From positions 1,054,001-1,118,000 of the forward strand of contig CAVRXH010000006.1 in the NCBI GenBank assembly GCA_963725175.1: a DNA stretch of 64,000 nt, in the 5' to 3' direction. The translations under genes and the position numbers were made by a program. Position 1 is the first letter of the stretch. Each line of letters begins with the position of its first letter. Positions 55,785 to 64,000 of this stretch are shown here, piece by piece. The notes beneath the pieces were generated by a model. That model was not told where the DNA came from and did no database searches. It saw nothing but the letters and a program-made list of their open reading frames with translations. The DNA is from DASUBV01 sp963725175. GTDB lineage: Bacteria > Actinomycetota > Actinomycetes > Streptosporangiales > Streptosporangiaceae.

Positions 55785-57458
55785 GTGAGCCCGCAGAGCC
55801 GACGTCGCGACCCCTCGGGGGGACGAGGCCAGTCCGGACATTCACGTCATTCGGGATCTTCTGGTCAGGGTCGCCGGGCGGCGAGCCTGGTCGCGCCCCC
55901 GCCCAACGCCCTGTTCGCCGAGATGCTGCGCGCCGCCAGGGAGCTGCTCGCCGTCCGCAGCCCGCTGGACGCCGAGCTGATGGTGAGCGAGCTGCTCGGC
56001 ACCTGGTGGGGCCAGCAGCCCGGCCGCGCGGGCATGCGCCGCACCCGGCACCGCCGTGCCGACGTCGAGGAACTGGTCGGCGAGGGACTGGTCGCCTACG
56101 CCGCCGAGCAGGGCAGCCCGGCCGCGCTCGCGCTGCTGTCCGGCGTCGCCTGCCTGGGCACCCCGCGCCAGTGCGCGCAGGCGGAGGGGCACGCCCTTGA
56201 GCTAATGGAGCAGGGCGTCGCCCGGCCCGCCTGGGCCGACCACGTCGGTGCCGTCGAGGCCGCCGAGTGCTATGTCAACTCCGATGCCTACGGTGACCGC
56301 GACGAGGTCGTCTGCGTCTTCAGCTACGCCGGGCACGAGCAGCACGCCCTGGTCGTGGTGGTGGACTACAACGCTGGCGGGCTGGCCCGTGACGGCTGGG
56401 TCACCTCGCAGGTCGACAAGCTCCTCGACTACTGCAAGGACACCTCGCAGTCGACGTTCAGCCAGGTCGACCCGCCGCAGGCGCGCCGCCTGCTGGCCGC
56501 CGCCCTGAGCGTGACGGAGAACGCGATGGGGCCGTCCGTGAGCTCTTCGTTCCCCTCCTATCACGCGTTCATCCGGGCGCGGGCCCGGACGCTGCCGCCG
56601 GCCATGCCCAAGGGGGCGGCGAGCCTGCCGCCGGTGCCGGCCGGCGCCGCCATGACCGCCTTCACCCGGCGCCAGGCCTGGCGCAAGGACCGCCGGGCGA
56701 TGCTGATCGCCGAGTTCCTCGCCTCCGACGAGGCCGAGGATCTGTCCGACCGCGAGGCCGCCAGCCGATGCGCCGACCGGATCGTGGAGTACGGCTGCGA
56801 CCGCGACTTCGGCCGGCCGCTGCGGATGAGCCCGGCCAAGGTCGAGGCGTTCCTGCTGGACTGGCTGCCGCGCAAGGTGCTGCTCACCCCGGCCGAGCAG
56901 GACGCCATGCCGCATGCGGTGCTGGCCTGGGCGCGCTGGGCCACCGCCAGGACCAGCATGGACCCAGAAGCCAGGTCCGCGACGATCGACGCCGTCTTCG
57001 AGGCGATGCGCGCGTTCCCCGACACCTACCGTGACCCGGTGTCGTTCGGGCTGGAGCCGGCGCTGGTCGCCCGGCTGCTGCCGGACGGCGACCTGGAGGC
57101 GCTGGCCCGCCGGGCGTTCGCGTTCCCGCTGCTGCGCGGCACCTACCACGGCATCGACCTGGGCAAGCTCGACCCGGCGAGCCCGGACGACCGGCGGGCG
57201 CTGCTCGCCGCCGACCACGAGGACCAGTTCGGGCCGCCGGTCACCGACCAGCACCTGGACCGGCACGTGGCGCTGGCCGACCGGCTCTGGCGCGACGACC
57301 CGCCCGAGCTGTGGGACGCCGCGCAGCGGCTGCTCGACCTCGGCGAGGACCGGCACTCGGTACTGCACGCGCTGATGAACGCGATCCGCGCCGCCGGCGC
57401 GGACGAGAGCGAGATCGCGGCCGCCCTCGCCGACCTGCCGCCGGAGGAGCGCGGGTGA
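55785..57458 (+). CDS. Conserved actinobacterial protein of unknown function
   Basis: 557 residues from GTG 55785. I recognise no catalytic domain. The protein starts with a basic, Gly/Ser-rich tail, then helical regions with LFAEMLRAARELLAVRSPLDAELMVSELLGTWW, a central strand-rich part with EVVCVFSYAGHEQHALVVVVDYNAGGLARDGW, and an Asp/Arg-rich C-terminus. Its stop overlaps the start of the 5-oxoprolinase A gene, so it is probably co-transcribed with the 5-oxoproline genes. Confidence 0.8.
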   Translation: MSPQSRRRDPSGGRGQSGHSRHSGSSGQGRRAASLVAPPPNALFAEMLRAARELLAVRSPLDAELMVSELLGTWWGQQPGRAGMRRTRHRRADVEELVGEGLVAYAAEQGSPAALALLSGVACLGTPRQCAQAEGHALELMEQGVARPAWADHVGAVEAAECYVNSDAYGDRDEVVCVFSYAGHEQHALVVVVDYNAGGLARDGWVTSQVDKLLDYCKDTSQSTFSQVDPPQARRLLAAALSVTENAMGPSVSSSFPSYHAFIRARARTLPPAMPKGAASLPPVPAGAAMTAFTRRQAWRKDRRAMLIAEFLASDEAEDLSDREAASRCADRIVEYGCDRDFGRPLRMSPAKVEAFLLDWLPRKVLLTPAEQDAMPHAVLAWARWATARTSMDPEARSATIDAVFEAMRAFPDTYRDPVSFGLEPALVARLLPDGDLEALARRAFAFPLLRGTYHGIDLGKLDPASPDDRRALLAADHEDQFGPPVTDQHLDRHVALADRLWRDDPPELWDAAQRLLDLGEDRHSVLHALMNAIRAAGADESEIAAALADLPPEERG

Positions 57459-58225
57459 CAGACCGCCAGGCGGCGGCTGACCTCAACGCCGACCTCGGCG
57501 AGAGCTACGGCGCCTGGCGGCTCGGTGATGACGAGGCACTGCTGTCCGTCGTCACCAGCGCGAACATCGCCTGCGGGTTCCACGCCGGGGATCCGCTGAC
57601 CATCCGGCGCGCCTGCGCCGCGGCCGTGTCGCGCGGAGTGGCGATCGGCGCCCAGGTCTCCTACCACGACCTGGCCGGGTTCGGCCGCCGCGAGATGAGC
57701 GTGCCGGCCGACGAGCTCACCGCCGAGGTGCTGTACCAGATCGCCGCGCTGGACGGGATCGCCAGGGCCGAGGGCGGCCGGGCCGGCTACGTCAAGCCGC
57801 ACGGCGCCCTGTACAACCGGGCCGTCTGGGACGAGGCGCAGGCCGGGGCGATCGTTGCCGCCATCCGCGCCTACGACGCCAGCCTGCCGCTGCTCACGCT
57901 GCCCGGCTCGGCCGCCGCGCGGCTGGCACGGGAGGCCGGGCTGACGGCGGTGACCGAGGCGTTCGCCGACCGCGCCTACACCGACGAGGGCACCCTGGTC
58001 CCCCGCACCCAGCCCGGCGCGGTGCTCACCGACCCGCGGCTCATCGCCCGGCGGGTCACGGCGATGGTGACCGGCGGCACGATCAGCTCGGCGACGGGCA
58101 CCGCTATCCGGGTCAGCGCCAGGTCGGTCTGCGTACACGGGGACACGCCGGGAGCGGTTGCCCTGGCCAGGGCGGTCCGCACCGCGCTTGAGGACTCCGG
58201 TGTCGAGGTGGCCGCGTTCGCGTGA
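57455..58225 (+). CDS. pxpA: 5-oxoprolinase subunit A (LamB/YcsF family)
   Basis: 256 residues from GTG 57455 (GTGA overlap). DLNADLGESYG, NIACGFHAGDP, GAQVSYHDLAGFGRR and YVKPHGALYN are diagnostic of the LamB/YcsF family. With PxpB and PxpC it hydrolyses 5-oxoproline to glutamate using ATP. The partner subunits are fused in the next gene. Confidence 0.92.
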   Translation: MTDRQAAADLNADLGESYGAWRLGDDEALLSVVTSANIACGFHAGDPLTIRRACAAAVSRGVAIGAQVSYHDLAGFGRREMSVPADELTAEVLYQIAALDGIARAEGGRAGYVKPHGALYNRAVWDEAQAGAIVAAIRAYDASLPLLTLPGSAAARLAREAGLTAVTEAFADRAYTDEGTLVPRTQPGAVLTDPRLIARRVTAMVTGGTISSATGTAIRVSARSVCVHGDTPGAVALARAVRTALEDSGVEVAAFA

Positions 58226-58273
58226 TCGGGGGCGTTCGGGTGATCGGGGCGTTCGCGTGAGGGCGGCGGTTGC

Positions 58274-60091
58274 GTGAGCCGGGCGGCGGAGGTGCGGGCG
58301 GCCGGGGACGCGGCCGTGCTGGTCGAGGCCGGCCCCGAGCCTGGTGCCGCCGCGAGCCTGGCCGCCGCCATCGCCGCGCTTGGGCTGCCCGGCGTCACCG
58401 ACATCGTGCCAGGAGCGGCGACCGTCCTGGTCGTCACCGAGCCTGCCGATCCCGACGTCGCCGGTCCCGGAACCGCTGATCCGTGCGGTGCCCGGCCGGG
58501 CGGCAGTGGGCTGGGCTGCACTGGGCTGGACGGGACTGGGCTGGACGGCACCGGGCTGGGCTGGCTCATGGGCCGGCTGAGGGCGTTGCTTGATGCCCCG
58601 CTGCCGCCGGCCCCGGCCACCGGGACCACGCCGGTCACCATCCCGGTCTGCTACGACGGTCCCGACCTAGCTGACGTCGCCAGGCTGACCGGGCTGAGCG
58701 CCAGGGAGGTCGCCGAGCGGCATCAGGCGGGCGAGTACCGGGTGGGCTGGCTCGGGTTCGCGCCCGGCTTCGGGTATCTGACCGGACTCGACCCGGCCCT
58801 GGCCCAGGTGCCCCGGCTGGCCACGCCGCGCCAGAAGGTGCCCGCCGGGTCCGTCGCCATCGCCGGCGGGCTGACCGCCGTCTATCCCTCGGCCTCCCCC
58901 GGCGGCTGGCACCTGATCGGCCGGACCACCGCGCGGCTCTGGGACCCGGCCCGCGAGCCGCCCGCCCTGTTCGCCCCCGGCATGCCCGTCCGCTTCCGCG
59001 CCGTCAGCGCCGCCGAGTTGGCAGCGTCCGGCGCGGAGCACCGCCCGCATAACGCCGATCCCGACGGCGCGCCGGCAGGCGGGTCACCGGCAGGCGGGTC
59101 ACCAGCAGGCGGGTCACCAGCAGGCGGATCGCCGGGTCGGGCCACGCGGGCTGGGGCGATCGAGGTGGTCCGGCCGGGGCCGCTGGCCACCGTGCAGGAT
59201 CTCGGCCGGACGGGCTACGCCCATCTTGGCGTGCCCCGGTCCGGCGCCGCCGACCCCGGCAGCCTGCGCCTGGCCAACCGCCTGGTCGGCAACGCCGACG
59301 ACGCGGCCGGCCTGGAGTTCACGCTCGGCCAGGCCGTTCTCCGGTTCCACGCCCCGGCCGTGATCGCGGTGACCGGCGCGCCTGTCCCGGCCACGATCGA
59401 GCAGCAGGGCCGGCGAGCCGAGCCGGACGACGAGCCGGACGTGCGGGTGGTCCCGCCCGGCGAGGCGATCGAGCTGCCCGCCGGATCGGTGCTCCGGCTG
59501 CGCACGCCGCCGGCCGGACTGCGCACCTACCTGGCGGTGCGCGGCGGGATCGACGTGCCCGCCGTGCTAGGCAGCCGCTCGGCCGACCTGCTCTCCGGCC
59601 TCGGCCCCGCCCCGCTGCGCCCCGGCGACCGGCTCCCGGTCGGCCCGCCTCCGGCCACGACTCCGGACCAGCGCTCCCACGCCCATCCGCACCCGTCCCC
59701 ATCGCCCCGCGCGGCTGGGGCACCAGACGCCGACGGCGTCGTTACCCTGCGGGCGATCGCTGGGCCGCGCGATGACTGGTTCGGGGCGGCGGCGCTGGAA
59801 CTGCTCGACAGCGAGACGTTCCGGGTCACGCCCGCCAGCAACCGCACCGGGCTGCGGCTGACTGGGCCCGGGCTTCCCCGTGGCAGGACCGGGGAACTGC
59901 CCAGCGAGGGCATGGTGGCCGGCGCGCTCCAGGTACCACCGGACGGGCAGCCGATCCTGCTGCTCGCCGACCACCCGGCGACAGGCGGCTACCCGGTGAT
60001 CGCGGTGCTGCGCACCGCCGACATCGGCCGCGCCGCCCAGCTCCGCCCCGGCCAGCTCGTCCGCTTTGCAGTCTCCCCGCCCCCTAACTAA
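58274..60091 (+). CDS. Fused 5-oxoprolinase subunits B and C (PxpB-PxpC, biotin-dependent-carboxylase-like)
   Basis: 605 residues from GTG 58274. N-terminal PxpB-like part: GLPGVTDIVPGAATVLV then GWLGFAPGFGYLTGLD, VPRLATPRQKVPAGSVAIAGG and YPSASPGGWHLIGRT. After a Gly-Ser-Pro-Ala repeat linker (59074-59133) comes the PxpC-like part: VVRPGPLATVQDLGRTGYAHLGVPRSGAADP and MVAGALQVPPDGQPILLLADHPATGGYPVIA. An extra Gly/Thr/Leu-rich insertion lies near 58505-58560. Works with PxpA. Confidence 0.9.
   Translation: MSRAAEVRAAGDAAVLVEAGPEPGAAASLAAAIAALGLPGVTDIVPGAATVLVVTEPADPDVAGPGTADPCGARPGGSGLGCTGLDGTGLDGTGLGWLMGRLRALLDAPLPPAPATGTTPVTIPVCYDGPDLADVARLTGLSAREVAERHQAGEYRVGWLGFAPGFGYLTGLDPALAQVPRLATPRQKVPAGSVAIAGGLTAVYPSASPGGWHLIGRTTARLWDPAREPPALFAPGMPVRFRAVSAAELAASGAEHRPHNADPDGAPAGGSPAGGSPAGGSPAGGSPGRATRAGAIEVVRPGPLATVQDLGRTGYAHLGVPRSGAADPGSLRLANRLVGNADDAAGLEFTLGQAVLRFHAPAVIAVTGAPVPATIEQQGRRAEPDDEPDVRVVPPGEAIELPAGSVLRLRTPPAGLRTYLAVRGGIDVPAVLGSRSADLLSGLGPAPLRPGDRLPVGPPPATTPDQRSHAHPHPSPSPRAAGAPDADGVVTLRAIAGPRDDWFGAAALELLDSETFRVTPASNRTGLRLTGPGLPRGRTGELPSEGMVAGALQVPPDGQPILLLADHPATGGYPVIAVLRTADIGRAAQLRPGQLVRFAVSPPPN
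59074..59133 (+). repeat. 4 x 15-bp tandem repeat in domain linker
   Basis: Four 15-bp units related to GGCAGGCGGGTCACC encode (A/P)GGSP repeats joining the PxpB and PxpC halves. In-frame length variation is possible. Confidence 0.9.
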
Positions 60092-60106
60092 CGCCCCCCT
60101 GACTAA

Positions 60107-60164
60107 CGACAGTGAACCCACTTCTACTGCCATTACAGCGACGGTAGAAGTGGGTTCACTGTCG
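60107..60164. terminator. Long perfect inverted repeat between convergent genes
   Basis: 21-bp perfect arms (60107-60127 and 60144-60164), 16-base loop, between the 5-oxoprolinase gene and the convergent AAA ATPase gene. Less G+C-rich than the flanks. Probably a bidirectional terminator. Confidence 0.8.
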
Positions 60165-60180
60165 CTGCGGGGCTGGGTCG

Positions 60181-62643
60181 TTAGCGGGCTAGCTCGCGGT
60201 AGGCGGTTTGCAGGTCCTGCGCCGTCACCGTGGTCAGGTCGGCCGCCGAGGCGTGGTCGCCGATCCTGGCCACCCGCAGGTCGCGGGACGCGCAGGCGCG
60301 CTCGAACAGCGACCGGGCGAACCGGCCGTTGCCCAGCTCGTCGATCTGTCCACGGGCCGACGTCTCGCCGAAGATCTGCGCCAGCACCGGGCCCGCGTCG
60401 TCGGCGAAGCTGTCGCCAGCCTGGGCGGCGATCACGCCGGCGATGTCGGTCAGCTCGGCGGGGCTGTAGCTGGGGAACCCGATCCGGACGCTGAACCGCG
60501 ACGACAGACCCGGGTTGCTGCGCAGGAACCTGTCCATGTCGTCGGTGTAGCCGGCCAGCACGATCACCAGCCGGTCCCGGTCATCCTCGGCGCGCTTCAG
60601 CAGCGTCGCGACGGCCTCGGAGCCGAACGCGTCGCCGCCCGAGTAGCCCTGGTTGTACAGGGCGTAGGCCTCGTCGATGAACAGCACGCCGCCGAGCGCG
60701 GAGTCGATCAGCTTGTTGGTCTTGATCGCGGTCGAGCCCAGGTGCTCGCCCACCAGGTCGGCCCGGTGCGCCTCGACCACCTCGGGCCTGACCAGCATGC
60801 CGAGCGCGGCGAACATGCGGCCGAGGATCCGGGCCACGGTGGTCTTGCCGGTGCCGGGCGGGCCGGTGAAGACGAAATGCCGGGCGGGCGGCTGGCTGGC
60901 CAGCCCCTGCCGGTCGCGGAGCCTGGCCACCTGGAGCTGCGCGGCGATCTCGTGCACCTGCCGCTTGACCGGCTCCAGGCCGACCAGGGCGTCCAGCTCG
61001 GCGAGCGCGCTCTCCACGGTCGGCGTCTCGCCGTAGCCGCGGAACCGGGTGGTCAGCTCGGCGAACGCCTGCTCCAGGTCACCGCCGCGCAGGGTGACCA
61101 GGTCGGACTGGGACGGCTCGCCGGGACCGGCCATCACCCGGACGTCGCGGCGCTGTCCGGCCTTGGCCAGCAGGCTGCGCACGAACCGCCCGTTGCCCAG
61201 CTCGTCGCCGATACGCCGGCGGCCGATCTCGTCGAACATCCGGCGCAGCACCGGCCGGGCGTCGGGATCGAGCAGCTCGCCCCTGCGCTCCAGGGCCAGG
61301 TCCGCCAGCGCCGCCAGCTCGGCGGGCGCGTAGCCGGGGAACTTGATCCGGTTGCCGAACCGGGAGTTCAGGCCCGGGTTGCTGGACAGGAACGACTCCA
61401 TCTGCCGCTCGTAGCCAGCCAGGATGATGATCAGGTCCTCGCGGTTGTCCTCGGCGCGCTTGAGCAGCGCCTGGACCGCCTCGTTGCCGAACCGGTCGGC
61501 CTGGCCGTCGCCCTCGTTGACCAGGCTGTAGGCCTCGTCGATGAACAGCACGCCGCCGAGCGCGGAGTCGATCAGCTCGTTGGTCTTGATCGCCGTCGCG
61601 CCCAGGTACTCGCCCACCAGGTCGGCCCGGTGCGCCTCGGTCACCGCCGGGGTGTCCAGCAGGCCGAAGGCGTAGAAGATCTTCGCGACCACCCGGGCGA
61701 CGGCGGTCTTGCCGGTCCCCGGCGGGCCGAGGAACACGAAGTGCTGCATCGGCTTCTCGGTGCCGTGCCCGGTCATCGCCCGGCGCCGGGCCGCCTCCAC
61801 CGACGCCGCGATCGACCTGACCTGCTCCTTGACGGCGGCCAGCCCGATCATGTCGTCCAGCTCGGCCATCGCCTCGTCGATGGTGATGACCGGCCACTCG
61901 GCGGGCGCCTGCTCGCGCGCGTTGTCCTGGCCCGGCTGGCTGCGCGCGCCGTCGCCGGCCTGCACGACCCGGACCGGGCCTGGCGGCCTGCCCGGCTGGC
62001 CGGCCTGCGCCGGGCGGGCGGACGCGGCGCCGCCGGGACCGGCGAACACCGGCGGGGACCAGGGGTAGGCCGGGCCGCCGCGCAGCTGCTGCTGTGCCTG
62101 CTCCCGGCTGCCGTGCAGGGCCCTGGCCAGCCGCCAGGCGAGAACCAGGCAGGCGATGACCCAGCCGAGGGCGGGACCGAGGTACGGCAGTGCGTTCCAG
62201 GTCCGGAAAACCACGATCGCCACGGGCAGCGACCAGAGCAGCGTCAGGGCAGCGGTGCGGCACGGGATGAACCAGCGGGCCACCGGTCCCAGCGAAGCGA
62301 CAACCGCCACCGCCAGCGGGAGCAGGGTCAGCGCGTACCTCGGCCCGTCCCCGCTCTTGATCAGGACGGCCACCAGCACGAGGCCCCAGACCGTGACCGA
62401 CACCGTCGCGGCGACGCCGCGGCTGCCGGTCCACAGCGCGTACGGGGCATAGATCAGGCCAGCCAGGATGGCAATTCCCGCGAACGGCAGCGCCACGATG
62501 CACAGGGCGATAGCCAGCAGGATCTTGACCGGCAGCGGCGCGGCGGCAATGGATCCGCGTAGCCTTCTGAGCCCGTCCTGCACGGCCCGCCGGCCGGGCA
62601 GGGACGGTGAACCCTCAGGTGACCGTGTCTCGCTCGCTCGCAC
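60181..62643 (-). CDS. Membrane-anchored tandem AAA+ ATPase (CbxX/SpoVK-like)
   Basis: 820 residues. The N-terminal 200 residues hold several hydrophobic segments (for example ILLAIALCIVALPFAGIAIL and ALTLLPLAVAVVASL). Two AAA+ domains follow, each with Walker A (GPPGTGKTAVAR; GPPGTGKTTVAR), Walker B VLFIDEAY and the CbxX-type segment AIKTN(E/K)LIDSALGGVLFIDEAY, as in CbbX/SpoVK and EccA-like proteins. No rubisco or ESX genes are nearby. Probably an assembly or remodelling ATPase at the membrane. Confidence 0.88.
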   Translation of the reverse strand: MRASETRSPEGSPSLPGRRAVQDGLRRLRGSIAAAPLPVKILLAIALCIVALPFAGIAILAGLIYAPYALWTGSRGVAATVSVTVWGLVLVAVLIKSGDGPRYALTLLPLAVAVVASLGPVARWFIPCRTAALTLLWSLPVAIVVFRTWNALPYLGPALGWVIACLVLAWRLARALHGSREQAQQQLRGGPAYPWSPPVFAGPGGAASARPAQAGQPGRPPGPVRVVQAGDGARSQPGQDNAREQAPAEWPVITIDEAMAELDDMIGLAAVKEQVRSIAASVEAARRRAMTGHGTEKPMQHFVFLGPPGTGKTAVARVVAKIFYAFGLLDTPAVTEAHRADLVGEYLGATAIKTNELIDSALGGVLFIDEAYSLVNEGDGQADRFGNEAVQALLKRAEDNREDLIIILAGYERQMESFLSSNPGLNSRFGNRIKFPGYAPAELAALADLALERRGELLDPDARPVLRRMFDEIGRRRIGDELGNGRFVRSLLAKAGQRRDVRVMAGPGEPSQSDLVTLRGGDLEQAFAELTTRFRGYGETPTVESALAELDALVGLEPVKRQVHEIAAQLQVARLRDRQGLASQPPARHFVFTGPPGTGKTTVARILGRMFAALGMLVRPEVVEAHRADLVGEHLGSTAIKTNKLIDSALGGVLFIDEAYALYNQGYSGGDAFGSEAVATLLKRAEDDRDRLVIVLAGYTDDMDRFLRSNPGLSSRFSVRIGFPSYSPAELTDIAGVIAAQAGDSFADDAGPVLAQIFGETSARGQIDELGNGRFARSLFERACASRDLRVARIGDHASAADLTTVTAQDLQTAYRELAR

Positions 62644-62842
62644 TGAGACTTGTATAGCGCATTACTGACCGCATTCGGAGCCCCACGCTCGGATGATGCG
62701 GAAAAATGACACCGTTCCGCCCGCCGTTGTTCGCCCGGCACCGGGCGAACGGCCCGCGCTGGCACCGCCGGGCGCGCGCTTGGCAGGATGGACCCCGCGC
62801 GCCGGTCCCCGGCGCCGCGCGGCGGGTCAGGAAGGAACTGTC

Positions 62843-64000
62843 ATGGAGCGGATCGACGCGGACGTGCTCATCCCTGGTAGCGGCGAGCCGGTCCGCGACG
62901 GCACCGTCCTGATCGACGGCGGCGTCATCAGCTATGCGGGGCCGGCCGCGAGCGCCCCGCCGGCCGACGGCGCGGTGACGCACCGGGCCGCCGCCGTGCT
63001 GCCCGGCCTGTGGGACTGCCATACGCACCTGTTCGGCAGCCGGGAGCTAGACATAGCCAAGCAGGTACAGGAGCCGCTGGCCCGGCGCGCGGCGCGCTGC
63101 GCGCACGACCTGATGAACGCCGTCAGCGCCGGGGTCACCTCGGTCCGCGAGGTCGGCGGGCTCGGCGTCGACCTCGCGCTCGCGGTCAGGGAAGGCACCC
63201 TCACCGGACCCGCGATCTACGCGGCCGGGGCGGTGCTCAGCACCACGGGCGGCCACGGCGACCTGCACTGCTTCCCGCTGTCCTGGGTCGAGGACTTCAG
63301 CCGGATCGACGGCTCGTTCCGGCTGGCCGACGGCACCGCCGAGTGCATGCGCGCGGTCCGCGAGCAGCTTCGCCGCGGCGCCGCCGTCATCAAGATCTGC
63401 GCCTCAGGCGGCGTCATGTCCGAGGTCGACGACCCCGTCCACCAGCAGTTCACCGGCGACGAGCTGCGGGCCATCGTCGAGGTGGCCGGGATGGCCGACC
63501 GGGTGGTGGCCGCGCACTGCCACGGCAAGCCGGGCATCATGGCCGCCCTTGAGGCCGGCGTCGCCACCATCGAGCACGGCACCTACCTCGATGAGGAGGC
63601 GTGCGACGCGATGCGCGAGACCGGCACGATCCTGGTGCCGACCCGCACCATCATCGAGGGCTTCCTGACCAGCCTGGATCAGCTCCCGCCGTACGCGGCG
63701 GAGAAGCTGACCCGCATCGCGCAGACCCACGCCGACATGGTGCGGATGGCCATCGAGCGCGGCGTTCCGATCGCCATGGGCACCGACATCCTGATGACCG
63801 GCATGGACCTGCCCTCTGCCTGGGGCTCCCATGGCATCGAGCTCGTGCACATGGTCCGCCTCGGCATGACGCCGCTGCAGGCCATCGAGGCGGCGACCGC
63901 GGCCGGACCGCGGACCCTCGGGCCGCAGGCGCCGCGGTCTGGCCTGCTGGCGGCCGGCTACGACGCCGACGTGATCACCGTGGACGGCGACCCGGTCGCC
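62843..64000 (+). CDS. Metal-dependent amidohydrolase (prolidase/imidazolonepropionase-like), 3' truncated by window edge
   Basis: 386 codons are visible from ATG 62843 (AGGAAGGA 7 bases upstream) without a stop. Metal-site motifs: DCHTHLFG, a Lys that is usually carboxylated in VIKICASGG, AAHCHG, IEHGTYLD and GTDILM. The subfamily includes Xaa-Pro dipeptidases and other amidases acting on small cyclic or peptide amides. Divergent from the AAA ATPase across 199 bp. Confidence 0.88.
   Translation, partial: MERIDADVLIPGSGEPVRDGTVLIDGGVISYAGPAASAPPADGAVTHRAAAVLPGLWDCHTHLFGSRELDIAKQVQEPLARRAARCAHDLMNAVSAGVTSVREVGGLGVDLALAVREGTLTGPAIYAAGAVLSTTGGHGDLHCFPLSWVEDFSRIDGSFRLADGTAECMRAVREQLRRGAAVIKICASGGVMSEVDDPVHQQFTGDELRAIVEVAGMADRVVAAHCHGKPGIMAALEAGVATIEHGTYLDEEACDAMRETGTILVPTRTIIEGFLTSLDQLPPYAAEKLTRIAQTHADMVRMAIERGVPIAMGTDILMTGMDLPSAWGSHGIELVHMVRLGMTPLQAIEAATAAGPRTLGPQAPRSGLLAAGYDADVITVDGDPVA

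Noticed and set aside
60208..62562. A 784-codon plus-strand frame opposite the AAA ATPase
   Set aside because: Antisense shadow of a clear two-domain AAA+ protein.

Overview
The window is about 70% or more G+C, with almost every third codon position G or C, frequent GTG starts and 4-base ATGA/GTGA overlaps. From about 42.3 kb it carries the actinobacterial order parE-like topoisomerase, small zinc-ribbon protein, principal sigma factor. This points to a filamentous or soil actinomycete chromosome; I cannot name the genus. No rRNA or tRNA gene was recognised.

Layout. (1) 0-5 kb: end of an MFS transporter, a sulfotransferase and a DUF222/HNH protein. (2) 5.1-42.2 kb: a large, unusual accessory biosynthetic region. 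It has two P450s; five small carrier proteins; three AMP-dependent ligases; two FabF-like ketosynthases, a truncated ketosynthase-like protein and two ketosynthase III-like proteins; three free-standing condensation-domain proteins and a BAHD-like acyltransferase; two separate ThDP-dependent E1 alpha/beta pairs without E2/E3; an HPPD/hydroxymandelate synthase-like dioxygenase; a phytanoyl-CoA-type dioxygenase; an S51 peptidase; a glycosyltransferase; a PIG-L deacetylase and a formyltransferase; an FkbM methyltransferase; a phosphopantetheinyl transferase; and ABC-2 export genes. (3) 42.3-64 kb: mostly housekeeping genes: parE, the sigma factor, a PAS/GAF/SpoIIE phosphatase, an oligopeptide ABC importer, 5-oxoprolinase genes, a tandem AAA ATPase and an amidohydrolase that runs off the end.

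The most interesting signal is four very short genes of 19, 25, 35 and 37 codons, at 19998-20057, 20338-20415, 41740-41847 and 42069-42182. Each has a TTGACA promoter-like element, a ribosome site and its own strong hairpin terminator. The peptides have internal repeats and no obvious leader. In the 35-residue peptide an 11-residue repeat is conserved while its DNA differs only at synonymous positions, so the peptide sequence itself appears to be selected. The genes lie in two pairs, one inside and one at the right end of the acyl/tailoring region. I propose, as inference only, that they are ribosomal scaffolds decorated by the carrier-protein, condensation, hydroxylation, glycosylation and methylation enzymes: a RiPP-like system without lanthipeptide, YcaO or radical-SAM enzymes.

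Several accessory genes (near 2.4, 11.85, 13.7, 28.16 and 30.1 kb) need a one-base correction to read through, whereas the housekeeping genes are intact. Either the sequence has indel errors in very G+C-rich repeats or part of the cluster is decaying. A tandem duplication of a condensation gene left a visible relic of a carrier-protein gene start at about 24.14 kb.
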